A stretch of 64,000 nucleotides of DNA from Aliirhizobium wenxiniae (GTDB lineage: Bacteria > Pseudomonadota > Alphaproteobacteria > Rhizobiales > Rhizobiaceae). The position numbers were made by a program, and so were the translations under genes. The stretch is from the NCBI RefSeq assembly GCF_019511445.1, contig NZ_JAEUAN010000008.1, forward strand, positions 124,001-188,000, in the 5' to 3' direction. The notes below the pieces were generated by a model. The model was given only the letters and a program-made list of their open reading frames with translations, was not told the DNA's origin and ran no database searches. This document shows, piece after piece, positions 45,311-53,521 of the stretch (position 1 is the first letter of the stretch; each line of letters opens with the position of its first letter).

Positions 45311-45813
45311 CGCCCCCTCCCCACCGATTGCATTGCGAGATTTGCATCGCCGACCCGTCCGATTATCCGTGCCGGAACGCCGGCTACGATGGCGTGATCG
45401 GGGACATTCCTTGTTACAACCGCGCCAGCACCGATTTGCGCCTCCTCGCCAATCGTGATGCCGGCCAGGATGGTGGCATTGCTGCCAATCGACGCGTGGC
45501 GCCTGACCAATGTGGGAACAACGACCCAATCCCCCGCCGTCTGACGACTGCCATCCGGATTGACCGCACGCGGGTAGATATCATTGGTGAACATCACCCC
45601 ATGGCCGACGAAGACACCGTCTTCGATGGTCACGCCTTCACAGATGAAAGAATGACTGGAAATTTTGCAATTGCGCCCGATCAGGGCATTCTTCTGGACC
45701 TCGACAAAGGTGCCGATGGCAGTGCCTGAGCCGACCGTGCAACCGTAGAGGTTCACCAGATCGGGATGATGGATGACCGCACCATCATGAAGAACGACGT
45801 CGGATGAAATCAT
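45307..45813 (-). CDS. Left-handed beta-helix N-acetyltransferase (WbpD-like)
   Basis: This 168-residue hexapeptide-repeat acetyltransferase begins SSDVVLHDGAVIHHPDLVNLYGCTVGSGTAIGTFVEVQ, very close to the WbpD/WlbB group that N-acetylates the 3-amino group of UDP-GlcNAc(3N)A. Repeats run through most of the protein, with the typical VTIEDGVFVGHGVMFTNDIYPRAVN loop near the active site. The start at 45813 follows a GGGGGC element; the frame extends further upstream without family similarity. It is the first gene of the six-gene coupled operon. Confidence 0.92.
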   Translation of the reverse strand: MISSDVVLHDGAVIHHPDLVNLYGCTVGSGTAIGTFVEVQKNALIGRNCKISSHSFICEGVTIEDGVFVGHGVMFTNDIYPRAVNPDGSRQTAGDWVVVPTLVRRHASIGSNATILAGITIGEEAQIGAGAVVTRNVPDHAIVAGVPARIIGRVGDANLAMQSVGRGR

Positions 45814-46143
45814 GCCCCCTGCCCCTTCGCCATGCCGTCCGAAAACTTTTTTTGCCGGCACAACGGCCAAACGAAACATCGATAGCTTCGCTTGCGGGGC
45901 CGACATTCTGTCATCCCAGAAGATTGTTTTTGGCCGTGCGAGTAAAGAAACACAAACGGCGAGGCGGCCTCACCTAAAGGCGTATATCTCTGCAATTTTG
46001 GGAGTTTGGGCGGCAAAACCGCAGGATTTTCGAGGTTTCGGGCCATCCACGGCTAAGCAGCCCCGAACAGGCCTGCAGAACTCCGTCGGCATCTGATGCC
46101 GTCGGCGCAAAGTCGGGTTCTGCGATACGCAGTCCATCGAATT
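45814..46143. other. Promoter-side spacer of the amino-sugar operon
   Basis: About 330 bases with no gene. It follows the stop of the GT2 gene and precedes the amino-sugar operon, all reading leftward. A 15-base palindrome CGGCATCTGATGCCG (46087-46101) lies 43 bases past the GT2 stop and may be part of a weak terminator, though no U-run follows. The operon promoter should lie to its left; I see no clear boxes. Confidence 0.5.
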
Positions 46144-47259
46144 TCAGTCAACCGATCGCCCAAATGTGGAGTTTAAAAAGCTCCACAGTCTTGGCCCTAC
46201 GAGCTGCTTTAATGCCAAGTTGACCCAGGGGGCGGAGTTGCGCCCTTCAGGATAGACCTCCAGGGCAAAACGCTGAATGGCATCAGCTGCGGCGATGTCC
46301 CGCCTGTTGAAAGCTGCACTGGCTTGTCCTATCGCCTCTTTTCCGAGTTCTCCGAAAAGAAAATGTCGCAACGCGTCATCCTTCCGGACATTGGACGCGG
46401 CCTGCTGAAACAACATCTCGATCGCTTTTCTTCGCTGTCGAAGATCCGGAAGAATGTCATCCATGCAGTATTTCAAGGACATATTGGCGTCATGTCTGCG
46501 ATATACGGCCTGATCTTCATTGATGAACCCCACGTCGGCATGAGAGGCAAGCCGCAGCCACATCTCCATGTCACCAGCGTGAGGGAGTTCCTTGAGATAG
46601 CCCCCGACATGTTTCTGAAGCTCCGTTCTAATAACGGCCGTTGGCGTAGGAACAATGTTTGTTGCTCCACTCAGTCGGATGAACTCCGATCCGGAATATA
46701 CCATGACGTCTTTGATGCCGTTCGTCGCAATCGGATCGAAGCTTTGGGTCGTCCCGTCCGGCCTGGAAATGATCGCGTTGCCGAAAACGAACCCCACACT
46801 TGGTTGTTTAAGCATCAACTGGGCCGATCTGCTGAGCGCTCCGGGCAGAAGATAATCGTCTGCGGAAAGGAGTAGAAACAGATCACTTTCCGCCCAATCG
46901 ATGCCTTCGTTATAGGTTGCGATATGACCTCTGTTGACGTCGTGCCGCCGGTAGATGACCCTTTTGTCCCGATGGCTCAGGTCCATACCGACAACCTGCG
47001 TGTCATCGGGAGACGCGTCGTCCAGAATGAGCACGCGAACATCAACACCCACTTGCGAAAGAACGCTTTCGACGCATTCTTGCAAGAGATGGGCGTAGTT
47101 GTAGCAGGGGACGACGACATCAACCCGAAGAGAGCGTTGCGGATCAAAGCCGCCAACAGTTTTTGCGGTATGCTTCTGAGGCGCAACCGGACTTTGCGCG
47201 CCCGCGCGATGCCGGCCGTCGCTGGGCGTCTCCTCCCGACGCAGTTTGATCTCATCCAT
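46144..47259 (-). CDS. Family 2 glycosyltransferase
   Basis: This 371-residue GT-A fold glycosyltransferase has the GT2 opening VDVVVPCYNYAHLLQECVESVLSQ after a 45-residue unconserved N-terminus, the first acidic pair in ILDDASPDDT and the metal-binding segment LFLLLSADDYLLPG. The catalytic region contains HAGDMEMWLRLASHADVGF. It has no membrane helix, so it probably acts on the cytoplasmic face. It overlaps the GT8 gene by eight bases, implying coupled expression. It should add one sugar to the lipid-linked EPS repeat unit. Confidence 0.92.
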   Translation of the reverse strand: MDEIKLRREETPSDGRHRAGAQSPVAPQKHTAKTVGGFDPQRSLRVDVVVPCYNYAHLLQECVESVLSQVGVDVRVLILDDASPDDTQVVGMDLSHRDKRVIYRRHDVNRGHIATYNEGIDWAESDLFLLLSADDYLLPGALSRSAQLMLKQPSVGFVFGNAIISRPDGTTQSFDPIATNGIKDVMVYSGSEFIRLSGATNIVPTPTAVIRTELQKHVGGYLKELPHAGDMEMWLRLASHADVGFINEDQAVYRRHDANMSLKYCMDDILPDLRQRRKAIEMLFQQAASNVRKDDALRHFLFGELGKEAIGQASAAFNRRDIAAADAIQRFALEVYPEGRNSAPWVNLALKQLVGPRLWSFLNSTFGRSVD

Positions 47260-48310
47260 GCTCAGATTCCTGATTAACCATTACAGGCTGCGAGTCACGT
47301 CCTTTTCCGATAGATCTGACCCGAAATCTCATCCACCTCAGCAACGCCGATCGTACAAAAAGCCGGGAGAGGAGTCGCTTCGAGCCACTGAAGAACCGCT
47401 CGCGGAGTGTCAGGGCAAAGCGGGTACGTGATCGATACGCATCGTAAAACCCGACATTGGGACTCAAACTCCCGATTTTCCAGGGCTTTACGTTGGTGAC
47501 GAAGTGAACGATCCTGAGGTTCTGCTCACGCATGATGGGCGCAATCGCCTGGCATGGGTCAAACTGGAAATTCCAGCATTGTTTCAGCTCTTTCCATCGT
47601 CCGTTACAAGCGAAATTCAAGGCATCCTGATCCGCATATTCCGTCTCTGGAAAATGGTCCAGATATTCGAGCGCACGTTCGGACACCCGCTCGCTGCGCC
47701 ATTTTTCCAAATCGAGGAAAATCATGCCTGCATTGAAGTAGCGGTCTACCGGAAGACTGGTCTTGACGCCGGAACCGTTGCCTGCGGCAAGCCTGTCGAG
47801 ACAATAGTCCGGGACGGCAGCCATGATGGCACCGTCCAGATCAAGACGCCATAACGGCTCCAGTGCATCGAGAACGATAATGTCCGCGTCCAGATAGAGT
47901 GCGCTCTTGCAATTGGTCGGCAAAAAACGCGGCAGCAAAAGCCTTGCAAAAGTCATTCTCGAAATGCCTGGTCGGGTGGAGAACCGACTGGCAAAGGAAA
48001 ACGTGTCGATCGAATGCCACGTCATCGTCGCCGAATTCTCAGGCAGCGAGTTGAATATGCGCTGTTTCGTGGCGTCGGCCATTCCCTCGTTGATAACATG
48101 AATATCGAGGGGCCACGCCTGCATATTGCTTTCGGCCAGAGATCTTAGCGCTGTTGCTAGAGGTACGGCAAATGCTGCATCGGCTGCGAACACGATCGGA
48201 CCAAACGCCTGCTTTGCTGTTAAGGGGGGGGCTGCCGCTGCAGCCGCATCCCTGGCCCCGCCCCTCAATACGGCCGCCCCCTTGACTGGTTGATCGACGT
48301 CGGCAGCCAT
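47252..48310 (-). CDS. Family 8 glycosyltransferase
   Basis: This 352-residue GT8 enzyme has the DxD motif in SALYLDADIIVLD and a C-terminal HFVTNVKPW, matching the H-x5-KPW pattern that binds the nucleotide-sugar phosphates. The core starts at about residue 37 (FGPIVFAADAAFAVPLATALRSL). The first 36 residues are low-complexity (GARDAAAAAAPPL) and contain an eight-base C run in the coding strand (48224-48231). The ATG lies five bases after the UXS stop and lacks a strong Shine-Dalgarno. GT8 enzymes are usually galactosyl- or glucosyltransferases of the retaining type. Confidence 0.92.
   Translation of the reverse strand: MAADVDQPVKGAAVLRGGARDAAAAAAPPLTAKQAFGPIVFAADAAFAVPLATALRSLAESNMQAWPLDIHVINEGMADATKQRIFNSLPENSATMTWHSIDTFSFASRFSTRPGISRMTFARLLLPRFLPTNCKSALYLDADIIVLDALEPLWRLDLDGAIMAAVPDYCLDRLAAGNGSGVKTSLPVDRYFNAGMIFLDLEKWRSERVSERALEYLDHFPETEYADQDALNFACNGRWKELKQCWNFQFDPCQAIAPIMREQNLRIVHFVTNVKPWKIGSLSPNVGFYDAYRSRTRFALTLRERFFSGSKRLLSRLFVRSALLRWMRFRVRSIGKGRDSQPVMVNQESEHG
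48224..48231 (-). repeat. Eight-base G/C homopolymer in the GT8 gene
   Basis: A run of eight G on the plus strand (eight C in the coding strand) spans codons 27-29 of the GT8 gene, before the catalytic domain. Gain or loss of one base would abolish the enzyme. The only other run this long that I see lies in the GT2 gene at 56974. Confidence 0.75.
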
Positions 48311-48315
48311 GGGAC

Positions 48316-49359
48316 TTACCGCGCACCATCTTGGACGGTCACTCCAAGGTCCTGAAGGGGTCGATATGGTGTATTTCTTTGCCGTGGCTCATAGTCTCGC
48401 GCCGGCGCTTTTCCTCCCGAAAGTATCCACTCGAAATAGGCGATCGTTTTTTCGAGACCTTCGCGCAGGGCTATCTTCGGCTCCCAGCCGAGCTCCTGCC
48501 TTGCGCGACTGATATCCGGCTTCCGCTGCGTCGGGTCGTCTATAGGGAGCGGCTTGAAGACAATTTCCGATCGTGAGCCTGTCAATTCGATCACCAGTTC
48601 CGCCAGCTCACGGACATGGAATTCGCCCGGATTGCCGAGATTGATCGGACCCGTCAATGCCGAGGGAGCGCCCATAAGGCGGACCAAGCCGTCGATCAGA
48701 TCGTCCACATAGCAGAACGACCGGGTCTGCATGCCATTTCCAAAGACGGTGATCGATTCGTTACGAAGCGCCTGGACGACGAAATTCGAAACCACGCGAC
48801 CGTCATTGGGATGCATACGCGGCCCATATGTGTTGAAAATGCGCGCCACCCGAATGTCTACGCCATATTGGCGATGGTAATCGAAAAACAGCGTCTCGGC
48901 GCATCGCTTGCCTTCATCGTAACAGGCCCGTGGCCCTATCGGATTGACGCTGCCACGATAATCTTCGTTTTGGGGATGAACAGCCGGGTCACCGTAGACT
49001 TCGCTTGTCGATGCCTGCAGGATTTTTGCCTTTGTGCGCTTGGCCAAGCCAAGCATGTTGATCGCACCATGGACATTTGTTTTCACCGTCTGGACCGGAT
49101 CGAACTGGTAATGCACTGGTGATGCAGGGCACGCGAGATTATAGATCTCGTCCACCTCGACATAGAGAGGCACGGTGACGTCGTGGCGGATCGCCTCGAA
49201 GTGGGGATCGTCGAGAAGATGGATGATATTGTTGCGTGACCCCGTGTAATAATTGTCCACACACAGAACATCATTGCCGTCTTTCAAAAGTCTTTCGCAC
49301 AGGAAAGACCCCAAAAATCCGGTACCACCGCTTACCATAACGCGTTTCTGTCCATGCAT
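48316..49359 (-). CDS. uxs: UDP-glucuronate decarboxylase (UDP-xylose synthase)
   Basis: This 347-residue extended SDR converts UDP-glucuronate to UDP-xylose. The NAD motif is GGTGFLG (11-17). Catalytic candidates are Ser/Thr and Glu120 in STSEVYG, then Tyr147 and Lys151 in [12 protein letters not shown], a segment highly specific to UDP-xylose synthases. [15 protein letters not shown] and [14 protein letters not shown] support the same call. A GGAG site precedes the ATG. It suggests xylose (or a derivative) in the EPS. The UDP-glucose dehydrogenase needed to make the substrate is not in the window. Confidence 0.94.
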   Translation of the reverse strand: MHGQKRVMVSGGTGFLGSFLCERLLKDGNDVLCVDNYYTGSRNNIIHLLDDPHFEAIRHDVTVPLYVEVDEIYNLACPASPVHYQFDPVQTVKTNVHGAINMLGLAKRTKAKILQASTSEVYGDPAVHPQNEDYRGSVNPIGPRACYDEGKRCAETLFFDYHRQYGVDIRVARIFNTYGPRMHPNDGRVVSNFVVQALRNESITVFGNGMQTRSFCYVDDLIDGLVRLMGAPSALTGPINLGNPGEFHVRELAELVIELTGSRSEIVFKPLPIDDPTQRKPDISRARQELGWEPKIALREGLEKTIAYFEWILSGGKAPARDYEPRQRNTPYRPLQDLGVTVQDGAR

Positions 49360-49401
49360 GGACTTGCTCCTTGTAAGTTTGGTGAAAGACCCTCCGAAGG
49401 C

Positions 49402-50889
49402 TCAGTAAGCCCCGTTGCGCCTGCAGACTGCGGGAATTGTTCTGATGAGGATGTGCAAATCGAACCACAGCGATCGATTATCGATATAGAATTCATCAAG
49501 CTGCTGCTGCTGTCTGATATCCGCATCGCTTCGAGCGGAAACCTGCCATAGTCCAGTCAAGCCTGGAGTGATCGCACGCCGTTTCTCGCGAAATTTTGTG
49601 TCCATTGCCTTCAGGTGATAGTCCGGGAACGGTCTCGGTCCAACGATGGCCATTTCTCCGGAGATGACATTCGCCAGTTGCGGAAGTTCGTCGAAACTGC
49701 TGGACCGAAGCGCATGGCCGATGAAGGGCAGGATGCGTGGATCCTTCTTCAGCTTGAAGCTGGTTTCCCACTCGGCTTTTATGACGGGATTAGTACGCAG
49801 CAATGTATCAAGACGCTTTTCGGCATCTGTGTACATTGTTCTCAGCTTCAGTATTCGTAGCGGCTTGCCTGACAATCCTTCCCGCGTGTGCCTGAAGAAT
49901 ACCGGGCCTGGATCGATGGCGTAGATCGCTGCGGCAGCAACAAGGATGAATGGCGCAAGCACTATCAATGCCGGCACCGCTATTGCGAGATCCAGAATGC
50001 GGTGCGCTAGCCGGGGATTGGCCAAGTCTCCACTTCCAGCCAGCCGCAGCCCGATCTCACCCCGTGCATCTGCGGGTTGCAGGCCATTAATCTTCAAGTC
50101 CGGCGTATCGCAGAGAAGAATGACCTCGTCGAATTTTCGACGAAGTGTCGCGAGGTCTGGAAGCGTGGCGTTGAGCTCACCAGCGACCAAGGCGATCACA
50201 GCTCTATTGGCAGACGGCACCGATACGTCGGCTGATGACAATTCCGGTTTGATCCCGAACTGCCAGCGATCATTAAAATACGTCACGAGCCTGGAGACTT
50301 GATCGCGCTCGCCCAGGATCACCGCCCGTTCCCCCCAGATATCAAGCCTGTGGCACCAACTCCGTGCGCCCCGGTGAAAAAACAGTTGAAAGATCAGCCC
50401 TAAACCAAGGAACAAGACAATATTCGAAACCACCCCCTGCCCATCTGGCAGAAGCAGTGCTCCGATCGTGGAAAGGAGTGTTATCTTGATAAAGGCCGTG
50501 GCGCGCCGATGTAGATGCTCGTGCTCATGCAGCCGATATCCGGGATAGAGGCCCGCCAATGCGTTGAGAACAACCGCTGCCAATGCAGCGAGCATGAAAA
50601 CTCTCTCCGGCAGCATATTTACCGACGTGCCGGAAAGATAGGATATAAGAAGACAATAGGATGCCAGATAGGCAGTAATATCAGCCATGATCAGAATTGA
50701 CGGCACGGTCAGCCTGGTCATTTTGCGCTTCAGCGCGACTGAAATGTCCAACAATTTCGGCTGAGCGAGTTGCGCCGCACCGTTCTGACCTGTTGCGGAC
50801 AAGGTGGGCCTGATCAGGACTGTTCCCAAACCACTGACCGCAGTCACGTTTGACAGTCCGGATAGCCTAGCTCGGAATGGAAATGGCAT
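49402..50889 (-). CDS. Polyprenyl-phosphate sugar-1-phosphate transferase (WcaJ/ExoY-type initiating enzyme)
   Basis: This 495-residue enzyme starts the EPS repeat by moving a sugar phosphate onto undecaprenyl phosphate. Four to five N-terminal helices (about 60-172) and a degenerate nucleotide-binding-like domain (about 187-262) precede the catalytic bacterial sugar transferase domain (about 295-495). That domain has a membrane re-entrant helix (299-325), KLRTM (348-352), the catalytic Asp400-Glu401 in FDELPQL, VGPRP (416-420) and LTGLWQV (444-450). The ATG at 50889 follows AGGATCATC. The long WcaJ-like form usually transfers glucose or galactose phosphate. Confidence 0.94.
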   Translation of the reverse strand: MPFPFRARLSGLSNVTAVSGLGTVLIRPTLSATGQNGAAQLAQPKLLDISVALKRKMTRLTVPSILIMADITAYLASYCLLISYLSGTSVNMLPERVFMLAALAAVVLNALAGLYPGYRLHEHEHLHRRATAFIKITLLSTIGALLLPDGQGVVSNIVLFLGLGLIFQLFFHRGARSWCHRLDIWGERAVILGERDQVSRLVTYFNDRWQFGIKPELSSADVSVPSANRAVIALVAGELNATLPDLATLRRKFDEVILLCDTPDLKINGLQPADARGEIGLRLAGSGDLANPRLAHRILDLAIAVPALIVLAPFILVAAAAIYAIDPGPVFFRHTREGLSGKPLRILKLRTMYTDAEKRLDTLLRTNPVIKAEWETSFKLKKDPRILPFIGHALRSSSFDELPQLANVISGEMAIVGPRPFPDYHLKAMDTKFREKRRAITPGLTGLWQVSARSDADIRQQQQLDEFYIDNRSLWFDLHILIRTIPAVCRRNGAY

Positions 50890-50939
50890 GATGATCCTAC
50901 TCCCCCTTGGGCATAGCTCCCAATCCATTGTCCCCGGGA

Positions 50940-51761
50940 TTAGTCCTCGATGGGAAACTCTCGAAGCCCCAGTTTTTGTAATGCACTCAACGATATGAAG
51001 GTCGGTACGACACGCGCATAGCGACGCCACAGCCGTTGCGGCTCGCAGAGAAGGCGAAACGCCCATTCAAAGCCGCTTCGTTGAATCATTCGCGGAGCCT
51101 GGCGTACGAGGCCCGCATGAAAATCGAAGGCTGCTCCAACTCCGATCAGCATCGAGGCATCCAGATGGTCACGCATACGCGCCATCCAGAGCTCCTGTTT
51201 GGGACTGCCAAGACCGACCCAGACGATGTCTGCTCCAGAGCGATTGATACGGTCGGCAACATCCACCTCCTCCTGTTGCGACAGCGCCCGAAAAGGCGGC
51301 GCATAGGCGCCGGTGATCTTCGCGCCGGGAAATCGTTTCAAGAGGTTCGCCTGTAGCTTTTCCAAGGCATGCTCCGTTGCGCCGAACAGGTAGTGGCGCA
51401 GGCTCTGAGATCTGCCTTCGTCAAATAGCGCTAACATCAGATCAGGCCCGTAGACCCTGCCGCTTTGCGAATGCCCCGCATGTTTTAGCGCCCACACTAA
51501 CGGCATCCCATCGGGGGTCACGAGAAAAGCCCGATTGTGGATCGACCGCAAAACCGGATCGTCCTGGCACCGAACGACGCCATGCGCATCACGAACGCAG
51601 ACATAGTGCTTTTCGCCACTTCCGATCGATGCCTGGATAAGCCCGGCAGCTGTTTTGAGGTCGACTGCCGAGATGCGAACTCCAAGAACGTTTACCCAGG
51701 TCTTGGATGTGCCCGGAGCACGGAAAGATGTCTTGCTTGGATTGACTGGCAGCTTTCTCAT
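50940..51761 (-). CDS. WecG/TagA/CpsF-family glycosyltransferase
   Basis: This 273-residue GT26 enzyme has the family core motifs GADIVWVGLGSPKQELWMARMRD and LIGVGAAFDFHAG. The N-terminal part carries VTPDGMPLVWALKHAG, which holds the likely catalytic aspartate. Family members transfer ManNAc, ManNAcA, glucuronic acid or glucose to lipid-linked acceptors. It lies directly upstream of the initiating transferase and probably adds an early sugar. The start is supported by a GGAAG element. Confidence 0.92.
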   Translation of the reverse strand: MRKLPVNPSKTSFRAPGTSKTWVNVLGVRISAVDLKTAAGLIQASIGSGEKHYVCVRDAHGVVRCQDDPVLRSIHNRAFLVTPDGMPLVWALKHAGHSQSGRVYGPDLMLALFDEGRSQSLRHYLFGATEHALEKLQANLLKRFPGAKITGAYAPPFRALSQQEEVDVADRINRSGADIVWVGLGSPKQELWMARMRDHLDASMLIGVGAAFDFHAGLVRQAPRMIQRSGFEWAFRLLCEPQRLWRRYARVVPTFISLSALQKLGLREFPIED

Positions 51762-52237
51762 GAAATTTACTTCCGCGATACAATCTGCTGCCAGGATTAT
51801 ATCGGAAGCAATTTCTCTTCAATATTTCCACCTATAGCCATATTCCTTAGTATTATTGCGAAAAATTGATCGCAAACCGACGAAACGTCCGTTTGGATGC
51901 GATTGAAATGACCTTTCCCACCCATTTTATATTTCTGCAAAGCCAAACCTACTCCAAATGGATAGTTTGATATCGATGCCCGGAAAGAAGATATTCTTCG
52001 CGATTTCAAATCTCGGCGTGAAAGGTGATTTACGAAATGAGCCACGCCGGACACTGGCCAACACTAGATTGAAGACGCGACCGAGGCCTGAACCTGTTTC
52101 CACGCCGATAAGAGCGTAATCGGCATCCAGAGGTTCACGGGACGCTCAGTACCGAAGTGATGACATCGCCAGTTCTCAGTAAGATTGCGCGCCTTTTTTG
52201 AAGGCCTCAGACACGCCCTTAACAGTTGGAACCTAAT
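51762..52237. other. Divergent spacer with AT-rich half
   Basis: About 475 bases between the divergent WecG-like and GT4 genes. The left half (51762-51960) is AT-rich and probably holds the promoter for the leftward initiating genes. Small dyads are present: GAAGATATTCTTC (about 51989-52001) and GATTTCAAATC (52002-52012). No gene is recognised. Confidence 0.5.
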
Positions 52238-53518
52238 ATGATGCGTGTACTGATTTCAGCCTATGCATGCGAACCCGATGCAGGATCCGAGATGGCGAAG
52301 GGCTGGAATTTCGCCTGCGCGCTCGCTCTTCAGGGACATGACGTTACCGTTCTTACATGCGGCAGCCATCACCGTCATGCAATCGAGCGTTACTGCATTG
52401 ATCATCGTCTACCTGGCCAAATGAACTTCGTCTGGCATGATGTTCCTGGTCGAGCAGGCCCAGGATACCAGAAAGCTGAAAAGATCCGTCAACATTATTA
52501 CATGTGGCAGGTAACGGCTCGCAAATTGGTTGCCAGGCTGAACGCCGAGCGACCGTTCGACGTGATTCATCATCTGACATGGACGGTTCTACGCTGGCCT
52601 TCGTTTTTGGGCGGTCTTGGTCCTCGTTTCGTTTTTGGGCCGGTTGGAGGAGGAGAAACAACGCCATGGCGGCTAAGACAGGGCTTTCCCAGCCGTGGAT
52701 GGAAAATCGAAATACAGCGCGATATTCTCAATATCTGCAGCCGGTTCGATCCCATGGTGCTGTACTGCCTATACAAAGCCGACGCGATCCTTGTAACCGA
52801 CCATGCCACCCTCCGCCATGTGCCGATATGGTGGCACAAGAAGACGTCTCTGGTGGCGGATATCTATGCACCGAGCGTTGCCGGACCGCCCTCACAAGTC
52901 GATACGGAAGGATCGAAGGCACCTTCGATCCTGTTTGCAGGACGCCTTGAATATTGGAAGGGTGTACAGTTGGCTCTGGGAGCTTTGGCAAGGCTGCGTA
53001 CGGAGATTCCCGACCTTTCTTTTACGATTGCCGGCGAAGGCCCGGAGGAAGGCTATCTGCGCAAGATCGCGGCCGAACTCGGAATAGAGGAGCGGGTGAA
53101 ATTTAGAGGAAAGCTGCCTTACGGCGAGTTGCACCAACTCTACCTGACGCATGAACTATTCGTGTTCCCAAGCCTTCATGATTCTGCAGCTCAGGTGATC
53201 GGAGAGGCAATGGCCCACGGCCTGCCTGTTGTCTGCCTGGATTTGGGAGGCTCGGGGCTGGCAATCAATCCGGATTGTGGCCTTGTGGTTTCAACCAAAG
53301 GACAGGATACCAAGGCTGTGGAGCAGCAACTTGCCACCGCCATTGCGCGCGTCATCAAGGACAAAAATCATCTGGCGCGGCTGAAGAAAGGCGTGATGGA
53401 GCGAGCTGGCAGCTTCAGCCATCAGCAACGCGCACATCGAATGGTAGAGCAATTCTACAAGCCGCCTTCTTTGGATTCGGCCTTTTTGGCAAGGCCGTCG
53501 GCATCACTGAAGCGTTGA
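52238..53518 (+). CDS. Family 4 glycosyltransferase
   Basis: This is a 426-residue GT-B fold glycosyltransferase. It opens MMRVLISAYACEPDAGSEMAKGWNFACALALQGHDVTVLT, typical of GT4 with its glycine-rich acceptor loop. The donor domain has ILFAGRLEYWKGVQLALGALA and the E-x7-E-like region FVFPSLHDSAAQVIGEAMAHGLPVV, where Asp replaces the first glutamate. GT4 enzymes are retaining and use UDP- or GDP-sugars. The start is ATG 52238 or 52241. It converges with the beta-helix gene with a three-base gap between stops. Confidence 0.92.
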   Translation: MMRVLISAYACEPDAGSEMAKGWNFACALALQGHDVTVLTCGSHHRHAIERYCIDHRLPGQMNFVWHDVPGRAGPGYQKAEKIRQHYYMWQVTARKLVARLNAERPFDVIHHLTWTVLRWPSFLGGLGPRFVFGPVGGGETTPWRLRQGFPSRGWKIEIQRDILNICSRFDPMVLYCLYKADAILVTDHATLRHVPIWWHKKTSLVADIYAPSVAGPPSQVDTEGSKAPSILFAGRLEYWKGVQLALGALARLRTEIPDLSFTIAGEGPEEGYLRKIAAELGIEERVKFRGKLPYGELHQLYLTHELFVFPSLHDSAAQVIGEAMAHGLPVVCLDLGGSGLAINPDCGLVVSTKGQDTKAVEQQLATAIARVIKDKNHLARLKKGVMERAGSFSHQQRAHRMVEQFYKPPSLDSAFLARPSASLKR

Positions 53519-53521
53519 CGA

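Noticed and set aside
49402..50889. Initiating transferase as a broken gene because its middle domain is degenerate
   Set aside because: Long WcaJ/ExoY-type enzymes often have a weak nucleotide-binding-like middle domain, and the catalytic motifs (FDELPQL, VGPRP, LTGLWQV) are intact.
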